Shown here one piece after another: positions 14,937 to 21,602 of a stretch of DNA of 21,602 nt. Position 1 is the stretch's first letter. Each line of letters begins with the position of its first letter. Where the stretch lies: positions 1 to 21,602 of the forward strand of contig DAINQP010000091.1 in NCBI GenBank assembly GCA_036742665.1. The letters run 5' to 3'. The DNA is from Gp6-AA40 sp036742665. Lineage in GTDB: Bacteria; Acidobacteriota; Vicinamibacteria; Vicinamibacterales; UBA2999. The position numbers and the translations under genes are program-made. The notes under the pieces are model-generated. The model did no database searches. It saw only the letters and a list, made by a program, of their open reading frames with translations, and was not told the origin of the DNA.

Positions 14937-15164
14937 CTTAGACGCTGCGCTTGTATGAGAAGAGGTAAGTCGGTGACCTGACTCTACCATAATCTCTACT
15001 GTAGCCGAGCCTCCTGTTGACTTGGCATTGCAATCGTCGGGCCATTGCCCAATTTCTTTGTCTANNNNNNNNNNNNNNNNNNNNNNNNNNNNNNNNNNNN
15101 NNNNNNNNNNNNNNNNNNNNNNNNNNNNNNNNNNNNNNNNNNNNNNNNNNNNNNNNNNNNNNNN
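14937..15164. other. Non-coding stretch ending in a 100-N scaffold gap
   Basis: Bases 14937-15064 hold no supported gene and are less GC-rich than the rest. 15065-15164 are 100 undetermined bases, the conventional size for a scaffold gap of unknown length, so real distance and gene continuity across it cannot be judged. Confidence 0.9.
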
Positions 15165-15329
15165 CAGGGCGCAGAGCGTCGGCTGCTGAAACAGGATGCC
15201 GCCGTACTCCACCCACAGGAAGACGAGCCGCAGGTTGCCGTTTGGCGAGACGATGGCCGCAGACATGGATAACGCGGCCACGCTGAGCCCCGCGATCCCG
15301 AGCCAGCCGGCGGCCGTTGCGCACGCCAT
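15165..15329 (-). CDS. Membrane-protein N-terminal fragment cut by the gap
   Basis: From the ATG at 15329 the minus strand reads 55 residues into the gap. It begins MACATAAGWLGIAGLSVAAL and continues as a hydrophobic, membrane-type sequence ending ILFQQPTLCAL at the gap. GGATGG about 10 nt upstream could serve as a ribosome site. No family is recognisable from this piece; the remainder lies in or beyond the undetermined bases. It may be a real gene or another relic. Confidence 0.35.
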
Positions 15330-15338
15330 AGTGTCTGA

Positions 15339-15515
15339 CCATCCAATCTCGCGCGAGGCCACCCAATCCGACGCTTCACCCACGGCCGACCGATTGGATC
15401 GTTTGCATGGTCGCGCGATGGGCAGCGACTGGCCATCACGCGATCGTCGGACGGCAGCCGCGTACGACAGCCGGGTCGGCGCCAAACGTGCGCTTCCACA
15501 GCGCATCAGATATGA
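15339..15515 (+). pseudogene. Relic of a kinase-propeller C-terminus
   Basis: Between two stop codons this frame reads NLARGHPIRRFTHGRPIGSF, then AWSRDGQRLAITRSSDGSRV. That corresponds to the very end of the intact kinase in this window (PHQLTRFTDGRSIRSFAWS, then RDGQRLAITRSTV). By hand alignment, 61 of 72 bases are identical between 15375-15446 and 10796-10867. No kinase domain, start or continuing propeller is attached on the upstream side. It is the decayed tail of a second kinase of the same type, or a partial duplication. Confidence 0.75.
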
Positions 15516-15577
15516 CCGCGACGGGTGTCTGCGCGGAGACACCTTGTCATCGACAAGACGATCCTGTCTGCGGATCG

Positions 15578-15825
15578 GCGGATGTGCTCGGTCGATTTCT
15601 GGGACGCGGCCTGCGACTCGGTGCAGTCGGCGCCGTGTGCGGTCTTGCCTTGTCGTTGATGACTGCGAGAATCCTGGCCGCGTGCTCTACGGCGTCAGCC
15701 CGACGGACGCGGTGTCGTTCAGCGCCGCCCTGGCGCTGGTCATGACGGTTGTCCTCGTCGCGTCATTGATCCCCGGGTGGCGTGCCTCGCGGACCGATCC
15801 TGTGACAGCGTTGCGACATCGATAA
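15578..15825 (+). pseudogene. Frameshifted C-terminal relic of an ADOP/MacB-type ABC permease
   Basis: One frame reads ADVLGRFLGRGLRLGAVGAV and on to LALSLMTARILAA (to 15682). A second frame then continues from 15685 with LYGVSPTDAVSFSAALALVM and ends IPGWRASRTDPVTALRHR, stop. Together these give the standard last third of FtsX-domain permeases of the ADOP type, in which LYGVSPTDP and the final ASR.DP..ALR are highly conserved. A one-base loss (or two-base gain) near 15683 breaks the frame, and the N-terminal membrane and periplasmic parts are missing. It is non-functional as it stands unless the frameshift is a sequencing error, and even then it would be truncated. Confidence 0.8.
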
Positions 15826-15826
15826 T

Positions 15827-15893
15827 CCGTAGGCCGGTCCTGTTCTTCGGACCCGGCGGCAGGCGGGTCTAAAGAGCAAGACCCGCCCTACGG
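15827..15893. repeat. Inverted REP doublet (REPIN-like) with GTAG heads
   Basis: The element begins CCGTAGG (15827-15833) and ends CCTACGG (15887-15893), exact reverse complements. Inside each end is a hairpin: an imperfect one at 15833-15857 (GCCGGTCC...GGACCCGGC, one bulge) and a perfect 9-bp one at 15862-15887 (GGCGGGTCT, 8-nt loop, AGACCCGCC). A GTAG tetranucleotide followed by a palindrome, in two inverted copies, is the layout of REP/REPIN elements mobilised by RAYT transposases. No RAYT gene is in this window. It starts 3 bp past the propeller gene's stop and may also act as its terminator. Confidence 0.75.
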
Positions 15894-15896
15894 CAG

Positions 15897-17183
15897 TCAC
15901 GTTCGACCAATCGCGTAGAGATTGCGATCGGTACGAATGTACCAGCGCCCTTCGACGAGCGCGGGGGTTGCCAACGTGGTTTCTTCGAGCTTGTTGACGT
16001 GCAGTAGCTGGAACGTCGGTCCCGCTTTCAACACAAACGTCTCGCCTTCGTCGTTGGTGAAGAACACCTTCCCGTCAAAGGCGACCGGCGATGCAGAAAA
16101 CCCTTCACGGGCCGCCGCTCCCAATCTCCCCTGCCACATGACTTTGCCCGTCGTCGCCTCGAGGCAGGTGACGATGCTGGCCATGTCGTTGACCATGTAG
16201 AGATACTCGCCGTACAGGATCGGCGACGGCACGAATGGTGAGCCGCGCGGACTCGTCCACTGCACGTGCGTGCGGGTCACGTCGCCCTTGCCACCGGGTT
16301 TGATGGCGAGCGTTGGACCGGCTCGACCAGACGAACAGAACACCAGCCCGTAGCCGACGACCGGCGTCGGTATGACTTCATAGGTGGTCCCACTGCAGCG
16401 CCACAGCTCAGCGCCGGTGCTCGGGTTGTACGCCTGCACCCTGAGCTGACTGCTGACGATGATCTCGTCGTGGTCGACAACGCGAACGGCGATCGGAGTC
16501 CCCCACCCGGTATCCGCATCGCGCTTCGTGCGCCACAATTCGTTGCCCGTGCGCGTGTCGAACGCAGCGATGAACGATCCTGCGAACTGATCCTGATAGA
16601 GGATGACCCGGTCCTTGTAGAGCAGCGGCGAGCCGGCGGTGCCGTGATACGCCTCCATCGGACCGAGATCGCGATGCCAGACCAGCTTGCCCTCCATGTC
16701 GAAGGCGACGAGGCCGCGAGCGCCGAACGAGGCATAGACACGCTGACCGTCGGTGGCCGCCGTGGCCGACGCGTGACCGTTCTTGTAGTGACTCCCCTGA
16801 CCCGCTCGCCCTGCGGGCGCAAACGCCTCCCACAGCTTCGCACCATCGCTTCGACGAAACGCGATGACCGAGACGCGACGCCCGTTGTCGTAGGAGTTAG
16901 TCAGGAAGATGCGGTCGCCCCACACCACCGGCGACGAGTTGCCATCGCCGCTGAGCGGCGTCTTCCACCGCACGTTCTGTGTCGGCGACCACGCATCCGG
17001 ATAACTGGCGCCAGTGACGAGCCCCTGCCCCGACGGACCGCGCCATCGCGGCCAGTACTTCGCGCCCTCGCCTTCGTCCGCCACCATGCGCACGGCTGGC
17101 GCGGCCTCTTGACCGGACAGGCCGACTGACGGCCCGACCAGCACGATGCACGGGACGATGATTTTCAGAACGTTGCCGACCAT
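15897..17183 (-). CDS. Secreted PQQ-type beta-propeller protein (BamB-like)
   Basis: 428 aa. A hydrophobic N-terminus (VLKIIVPCIVLVGPSVGLSG) looks like a signal peptide, so the protein should be exported. It then has WPRWRGPSGQG, the standard opening of this propeller group, and repeated PQQ/BamB blades such as VIAFRRSDGAKLWEA, FIAAFDTRTGNELWR and YNPSTGAELWRCSG (A.d..TG...W pattern), with LAIKPGGKGDVT in the later part. No cytochrome c motif or dehydrogenase catalytic set is evident, so it is more likely a scaffold or binding protein than a quinoprotein enzyme. It resembles the second propeller protein (18853-20124) in layout and shares the KPGGKGDVT motif. It is divergent from the spermidine-synthase-like gene, 51 bp apart. 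Confidence 0.88.
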   Translation of the reverse strand: MVGNVLKIIVPCIVLVGPSVGLSGQEAAPAVRMVADEGEGAKYWPRWRGPSGQGLVTGASYPDAWSPTQNVRWKTPLSGDGNSSPVVWGDRIFLTNSYDNGRRVSVIAFRRSDGAKLWEAFAPAGRAGQGSHYKNGHASATAATDGQRVYASFGARGLVAFDMEGKLVWHRDLGPMEAYHGTAGSPLLYKDRVILYQDQFAGSFIAAFDTRTGNELWRTKRDADTGWGTPIAVRVVDHDEIIVSSQLRVQAYNPSTGAELWRCSGTTYEVIPTPVVGYGLVFCSSGRAGPTLAIKPGGKGDVTRTHVQWTSPRGSPFVPSPILYGEYLYMVNDMASIVTCLEATTGKVMWQGRLGAAAREGFSASPVAFDGKVFFTNDEGETFVLKAGPTFQLLHVNKLEETTLATPALVEGRWYIRTDRNLYAIGRT

Positions 17184-17217
17184 GTCGTCACCCGCTGGAA
17201 GTGTAGCAAGCTCTCTG

Positions 17218-17226
17218 TGCTAGTGT
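17218..17226 (+). promoter_or_regulatory. Candidate extended -10 (TGC TAGTGT)
   Basis: TAGTGT (17221-17226) fits the TAnnnT core and has TGC directly before it, the same extended -10 form as upstream of the kinase. It ends 8 bp before the ATG at 17235, and no Shine-Dalgarno is seen, again pointing to a leaderless or near-leaderless transcript. The hexamer match is weaker than at 8161. Confidence 0.3.
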
Positions 17227-17234
17227 GCGACCTC

Positions 17235-18761
17235 ATGTGGCAATCCTGTGCGCTCGTCTTCATCAGCAGTGCTTGCACGCTCGTCATCGAACTCATCGCC
17301 GGCCGCATCATGGCCCCCTACGTCGGCGTGTCCCTTTACACGTGGACCAGCATCATCGGCATCGTGCTCGCCGGCATGTCGGTGGGTAACTACCTCGGCG
17401 GCGTCGTGGCGGATCGGCAAGCCTCGCCGCGGACGCTCGGCGTGATCTTCATCGCCGGCAGCGTCGCGTGCCTGTTGATCCTGGTGATCACTGATCTCAT
17501 GATCGGTCAGAGCCTTCGGCTTTCACTGCTGCCGCGGATCGTCATCTACACAACCGCCATCTTCCTGTTGCCCAGCCTGGTGCTCGGCATGGTCTCGCCC
17601 CTTGTCGTCAAGCTGGCGCTCGCCGATCTCCAGCGGACCGGCAACACCGTCGGGACGATCTACGCCTTCTCTACCGCTGGATCCATTCTCGGGACGTTTC
17701 TCACCGGCTTCTGGCTGATCTCCTGGCTCGGCACGCGCAGTATCGTATGGATCGTCGCTGGCGTGCTGCTGATCACGGGATTGGCCGTCGGCGAGTTTCA
17801 CCGAACGCGCGGCCTCGGCCGGATGGCCGGACTGCTGGCACCCGCGCTCGCGTTCACAACGTTCGCGGTCGTGGGGATCGGGTGGAACGCCGGCAAGTAT
17901 CGAGCCCCGTGCGAAGTGGAATCCGACTACTACTGCATCCAGATCAACGAGACATTCGAGAACGGCCGCCCGGCTCGCGCCCTGATGCTCGATCGGCTCA
18001 TTCACAGCTTCGTCGTCCTCGACGATCCCACTGCGCTCGGTTACGGCTACGAGCGAGCGTATGCGGACCTCACTCAGATGCAGTTGTCGGGACGTCAGCA
18101 GACCCACTCGCTCTTCATCGGCGGCGGCGGCTACTCGTTTCCACGGTATATCGAGGCGACGTATCCCGGTGCGGCAGTGGACGTGATCGAAATCGACCCC
18201 GAAGTGACCAAAGTCGCGCACAACCAGCTCGGACTCGGCGACAAGACGCGCATCCGATCGTTCAACCAGGACGCGCGCACCTTTCTGATCGAGTGGCCCG
18301 ACCCGCAGCAGTACGACATCGTCTTTGGCGACGCCTTCAACGATCTGTCGATCCCGTATCACCTGACCACCGTCGAGTTCAACCGTATCGTCCAGCATCG
18401 GCTGAAGCCTGACGGAATCTACCTCGTGAACGTCATCGACAAGTTCGAGGACGGCGAGTTTCTCAAGGCGTACGCCAACGGACTGCGTGCGGTCTTCCCC
18501 CACGTGTATCTCTTCGGCCGAGGCAGCGAGTTCCGGCCATTCGACCGCAACACATATGTGCTGATGGCGAGCAGTCAGCCACTGAACCGTGCCGCCTTCG
18601 ATCGGATCACATCCACCGAAGGCATCCTCGATCGCACGACATCGCTCGATGAGGATCGACTGAACGCGTATCTGAAATCAGGCCGCGCGCTGACGCTGAC
18701 CGACGACTTCGCGCCGGTAGATCAACTGCTGGCGAGGTTGTTCATCGAACGGGGCAACTAG
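17235..18761 (+). CDS. Membrane-fused spermidine synthase-like protein
   Basis: 508 aa from the ATG at 17235; in-frame GTG codons at 17217 and 17223 are alternatives. The first 220 residues contain about seven hydrophobic helices, opening with SACTLVIELIAGRIMAPYVG, which is typical of the membrane part in this fusion family. The second half is a Rossmann domain of the spermidine-synthase type: FIGGGGYSFPRYI (G296-G299 in the cofactor loop), the acidic strand end VIEIDPEV (E319/D321) and FGDAFNDLSIPYHLTTVEF (D366). Soluble relatives transfer aminopropyl from decarboxylated SAM to a polyamine; for membrane-fused members the substrate is generally unknown. No speD gene is seen nearby, which weakens a polyamine role. 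It is flanked on both sides by PQQ-type propeller genes on the other strand. Confidence 0.9.
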   Translation: MWQSCALVFISSACTLVIELIAGRIMAPYVGVSLYTWTSIIGIVLAGMSVGNYLGGVVADRQASPRTLGVIFIAGSVACLLILVITDLMIGQSLRLSLLPRIVIYTTAIFLLPSLVLGMVSPLVVKLALADLQRTGNTVGTIYAFSTAGSILGTFLTGFWLISWLGTRSIVWIVAGVLLITGLAVGEFHRTRGLGRMAGLLAPALAFTTFAVVGIGWNAGKYRAPCEVESDYYCIQINETFENGRPARALMLDRLIHSFVVLDDPTALGYGYERAYADLTQMQLSGRQQTHSLFIGGGGYSFPRYIEATYPGAAVDVIEIDPEVTKVAHNQLGLGDKTRIRSFNQDARTFLIEWPDPQQYDIVFGDAFNDLSIPYHLTTVEFNRIVQHRLKPDGIYLVNVIDKFEDGEFLKAYANGLRAVFPHVYLFGRGSEFRPFDRNTYVLMASSQPLNRAAFDRITSTEGILDRTTSLDEDRLNAYLKSGRALTLTDDFAPVDQLLARLFIERGN

Positions 18762-18785
18762 CAACGTCGCTCATGTCCACGGATC

Positions 18786-18830
18786 GCGGAGGCGCGGAGG
18801 CGCGGAACATGTTTGTCAATCGTCTCCGCG
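18786..18830. repeat. Tandem GCGGAGGC units with a pairing arm
   Basis: GCGGAGGC occurs twice in tandem (18786-18801), followed by a partial third unit GCGGA. CTCCGCG at 18824-18830 is the exact complement of CGCGGAG in either full unit, so a 7-bp stem with a long loop can form. It lies in the 91-bp gap between convergent genes and may act as a shared transcription end, but there is no T-tract. Confidence 0.5.
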
Positions 18831-18852
18831 TTTCGTCATGCACGCGATGAAC

Positions 18853-20124
18853 TTACCTTGTGGTCGAGCGCCGTTGGCCGATGGCATACAGAAACGACGC
18901 CGTCCGCACGAAGATCTGTCCCTCGGACACTGCCGGTGAGCTGAGCGTGTAGTCGCCGAGATCGTTCTCGGCCAGCAGCACGAATTTAGGGCCGGTCTGC
19001 ACGACGCTCGTCACACCATCTTCATCGGTGATGTAGATCTTTCCGTCGGCAAGGACCGCGGATCCGCTGTACGTCGCGTTGCGCAGACGCTGCGGTCCGT
19101 AAACCGTTTTTCCTGTCTTCGCCTCGAGCACATACATGATGCCGCGGTCGTTGATCGAATACAGATAGGTCCCGTCGCTGACCGGCGTTGGCACGTCAGG
19201 CCCGTAATTGAACGACCACAGCACGTGGGTACTGGTGACGTCACCCTTGCCGCCGGGCTTCAGCGCCAGTAACGGCCGCTCGCGCGACGGCGCAAAGATC
19301 ATGTCAGCGTGCACGACCGGCGACGCAACGACGCGATAGCTGCCATCGTTGCGCGGGTTGAGTCCATTGGCGCGCCAGACTTCCCTGCCAGTCGCCGGGT
19401 CATGTCCGGTGACGACATCGCCACCAGTGATCACGATCTCTGTCGCGCCCTCGTAGCGCAGCAGCGCCGGCGTGGTGTAGGCATCGGGCGATTCGAAACG
19501 CGCATTCGTCAGCCGGTTCACGCGCCACACGGTCTTGCCGGTCGCCTTGTCGATGCGCAGCACGTATGACGGGTCGTCGGTGTGCATCCCATGGAGGACC
19601 TGCACGTAGAGCGCATCGTCGTGAAGCAGCGGCGACGAGGCATAACCCCACTGCAAGCCAAATCGCCCGTATTCCTGCTGGATGTTGCGCGACCAGAGCT
19701 CCTTGCCGTCGAAGTCGAAGGCCTTGAGCACGCCAGTGCCGGTCATCACCCACACCGTGCGGCCGTCGGTGACCGGCGACGGCGACGACATCTGTTGTTT
19801 CATCATGCGGCGATTGCCGCCGCCGAGCGGCCGCTTCCAGCGCACCGTGCCGCGCGAACGATCGACGGCCCAGAGCGCCAACTCACTGCCCTCACCGACA
19901 TTGAGGAAGAGGTGCTCGCCCCAGACGATTGGCGTCGCACCCGACCGCTCGGGGACGGCGAGCTTCCAGGCGATGTTCTCGGTGGCTGACCAGCGAACCG
20001 GCAGGCCTTTCTCGCCGCTGATCCCATTGAGCAGCGGCCCCCGCCACTGCGGCCAGTGCTCGGCTGACGCAGACACTCCGATCGAGACGACTGCAAGGGC
20101 GATGAGGAAGAGACGATTGGTCAT
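18853..20124 (-). CDS. Secreted PQQ-type beta-propeller protein (BamB-like)
   Basis: 423 aa with a clear signal peptide (MTNRLFLIALAVVSIGVSAS, cleavage expected just after ASA). The mature protein opens with EHWPQWRGPLLNG and carries repeated PQQ-type blades: LWAVDRSRGTVRWKR, LRIDKATGKTVWRV, VTGHDPATGREVWRA and YVLEAKTGKTVYG. LALKPGGKGDVT matches the equivalent stretch in the other propeller protein of this window. No heme-binding CxxCH is present. Its ATG lies 3 bp after the stop of the FtsX-type permease, so the two are in one operon; a periplasmic partner or accessory of that transporter is a fair guess. Enzymatic activity cannot be read from the sequence. Confidence 0.88.
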   Translation of the reverse strand: MTNRLFLIALAVVSIGVSASAEHWPQWRGPLLNGISGEKGLPVRWSATENIAWKLAVPERSGATPIVWGEHLFLNVGEGSELALWAVDRSRGTVRWKRPLGGGNRRMMKQQMSSPSPVTDGRTVWVMTGTGVLKAFDFDGKELWSRNIQQEYGRFGLQWGYASSPLLHDDALYVQVLHGMHTDDPSYVLRIDKATGKTVWRVNRLTNARFESPDAYTTPALLRYEGATEIVITGGDVVTGHDPATGREVWRANGLNPRNDGSYRVVASPVVHADMIFAPSRERPLLALKPGGKGDVTSTHVLWSFNYGPDVPTPVSDGTYLYSINDRGIMYVLEAKTGKTVYGPQRLRNATYSGSAVLADGKIYITDEDGVTSVVQTGPKFVLLAENDLGDYTLSSPAVSEGQIFVRTASFLYAIGQRRSTTR

Positions 20125-20127
20125 GGA

Positions 20128-21602
20128 TTATTCCGAACGGAGAGATGTAAGCAGCGGTGCGCGAGTCGCAGCATTTATGGCGACGATGGACGAGAGGAGG
20201 CCCGTGATGAAGACACCGAACAGAAGTAACGCGCCACTGCTCGTGATGGGAAGGCGTCCGCCGCGCTCGGCAATCGCCGGCGCGATCGCCAACCCAGCGC
20301 AGGTCGCGCCAGCCAGGAGACCACACCCGAGCAGGAACACATTCTCTGCCACGACCATCGTCAGCACGTGGCCGCGTCGGAATCCGACTGCACTGAGCAA
20401 TGCCAGCTCGCGCCGCCGTTCGAGCACATTGCGCAGCAGAACGGTTGCGAGGCCAATCGTGCCGAGGATGAGCCCGAGACCGCCGAGCGCCTGGAACGTC
20501 GAAAGATACGTGTTCTCGACGCGATGAAATTGCGCGAGGCGCTCTGTCGTACTCGTGGCATCAGCGCCGAAGTCGGCCATCGCATCTTCAATCTGTGCCG
20601 CTATCGCCGGTGCTTTCGCCATCGGCGCATCGACCAGCATCACGCGATAACCCTGCCGGTCGGGAAACAGCTTCGTGAAGTTCGCCGGCGACATCAGCAA
20701 CTCGCCTTGAAAGATGCTGTCGCGAAGTGCGGCGACGAGCCGCAGCCTGATATCGCGGCCACCGCGTTTGATTACGACGTCCTCCCCGATCTGCTTGTGC
20801 AGAACGTAGGTCATCGAGTTGGCGTCGCCAATGACCGGAATCGAGCCATCTGCTTCTTCGCGTCTCAGGAGCAGCCAGGGATTGGCGCGTTCGGCATCGG
20901 TCGTCGTGCGCGCAGCCTGAAACGCAAACCGGCCCTTGGCCAGGAACGCATCTGTCGGTGCGAGAATCCTCGGATTCTTTGGCTCATACAAATTCAGACA
21001 GCTTGCATCGTCGCCGGGCAACAACCTGAACGGCTCGAAACTGATCGCCGGATCGAGATCGAACAAGTTCATTGCATCCCGCGCGGCGCGGCCGTTCACG
21101 TCGCCAACGACCGGCAGCAGCGTTTCCACGAACACGCTGTATCCGCCGACGCCGGAGCGCGGCCCTGCCTCGTCGAGGCCGTCCCCACGGCGGAACGCGT
21201 CCACCGAAATCAGGATGAACGTCGCGGACGCGATCACGGCCACCGACAACACGCTGCGCCCGGGACGATACCGCGCGTATCTGAAACCCAGTCGGGACAC
21301 TGGTTGCCAACCGCTGCCGTCGAGCGCGCTCGGTCCCTGCCGCCGCAGCCGCCACGAACACAGACACAGCGACGCGACGAGCAACGCCGAGCCCGCACCA
21401 AAGAATGCGCCCTCGCGGGCAATCCATCCCGCGCTGCCGGCGGCGAGCATTGCCAGGCCGATCACCGCGAGTGCCATGGTCGCCACCAGCACTCCGTAGC
21501 GACGGCTCTTGAGGCCCGTCGAAGGATCCAGCGGCGTAGAGATCTCTCCGGCCAGTAGACTCCGTTCCGAGATCCGGCCGAGCGCGGTGCGGATGCGCTC
21601 GG
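20128..21602 (-). CDS. ABC transporter permease, FtsX/MacB type, partial
   Basis: C-terminal 491 codons; the frame stays open to the right window edge, so the GTG at 21492 is not the start and the N-terminal part lies outside. Hydrophobic pairs (VLVATMALAVIGLAMLAAGS and FFGAGSALLVASLCLCSW) precede a large soluble, periplasm-type region. The end is the FtsX domain: LGGLGLILGTIGLATVLLRN, VLERRRELALLSAVGFRRGH, then two further helices. The ERRRELALL..VGF pattern is characteristic of MacB/LolC/FtsX permeases that work with a separate ATPase by mechanotransmission rather than classical transport. The ATPase is not in the window and is probably encoded upstream, to the right. It is operonic with the secreted propeller gene (3-bp gap). 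Substrate unknown. Confidence 0.9.
   Translation of the reverse strand, partial: ERIRTALGRISERSLLAGEISTPLDPSTGLKSRRYGVLVATMALAVIGLAMLAAGSAGWIAREGAFFGAGSALLVASLCLCSWRLRRQGPSALDGSGWQPVSRLGFRYARYRPGRSVLSVAVIASATFILISVDAFRRGDGLDEAGPRSGVGGYSVFVETLLPVVGDVNGRAARDAMNLFDLDPAISFEPFRLLPGDDASCLNLYEPKNPRILAPTDAFLAKGRFAFQAARTTTDAERANPWLLLRREEADGSIPVIGDANSMTYVLHKQIGEDVVIKRGGRDIRLRLVAALRDSIFQGELLMSPANFTKLFPDRQGYRVMLVDAPMAKAPAIAAQIEDAMADFGADATSTTERLAQFHRVENTYLSTFQALGGLGLILGTIGLATVLLRNVLERRRELALLSAVGFRRGHVLTMVVAENVFLLGCGLLAGATCAGLAIAPAIAERGGRLPITSSGALLLFGVFITGLLSSIVAINAATRAPLLTSLRSE

Noticed and set aside
14960..15000. A possible repeat end around GTAAGTCGGTGACCTGAC near the gap
   Set aside because: It is only partly self-complementary (AGTC...GACT), and no second copy exists in this window; I could not support calling it an insertion-sequence end.
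14586..15542. A single long minus-strand frame running through the N gap
   Set aside because: Joining the two sides assumes the gap is exactly 100 bases; the parts are unrelated in character and were annotated separately.
18786..18830. The GCGGAGGC tandem as a CRISPR or attachment site
   Set aside because: The unit is 8 bases with no spacers, and no cas or integrase gene is nearby.

Overview
The window is a GC-rich bacterial contig fragment with one scaffold gap (100 N, 15065-15164). Several features together suggest an Acidobacteriota genome, possibly Vicinamibacteria. These are a serine/threonine kinase fused to a TolB/PD40-type propeller, BamB-like PQQ-propeller proteins of the 'WPRWRGP' type, relics of an ADOP-type ABC permease, and a GTAG-headed REP doublet. 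This assignment is inference: there is no rRNA or other marker gene here. No tRNA, rRNA, CRISPR array or intact transposase was found.

Left part (1-2094): a Kef-type cation/proton antiporter runs off the left edge on the minus strand. It is divergent from a membrane-anchored neutral zinc metallopeptidase.

Tailoring cluster (2096-8153): a tight minus-strand operon reads, in order of transcription, HemN-like radical SAM protein, hotdog acyl-CoA thioesterase, phenylacetate-CoA-ligase-like adenylating enzyme and flavin-dependent halogenase-family protein. The junctions are 3 bp, a 4-bp overlap and 40 bp. A divergent pair starts 42 bp away: a five-helix membrane protein overlapped by 4 bp with a geranylgeranyl-reductase-family flavoprotein. 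Together they look like a compact, carrier-protein-free route that activates an acid, modifies it by radical and flavin chemistry, and releases it. This is the best candidate for an undescribed system.

Signalling and protease part (8174-14567): a Ser/Thr kinase with a propeller sensor; an AraC-type regulator whose receiver has Glu in place of the phosphorylated Asp; a metzincin-like protease with an alternating-proline rod; and a small lipoprotein that overlaps the protease gene by 1 bp.

Decayed part (14586-15893): a small twin-CxxC protein, the assembly gap, a membrane-protein fragment cut by the gap, a relic of a kinase propeller C-terminus, a frameshifted relic of an ABC permease C-terminus, and a REP doublet.

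Right part (15897-21602): two secreted PQQ-type propeller proteins flank a membrane-fused spermidine-synthase-like protein. The second propeller gene lies 3 bp downstream of an FtsX-type ABC permease that runs off the right edge.
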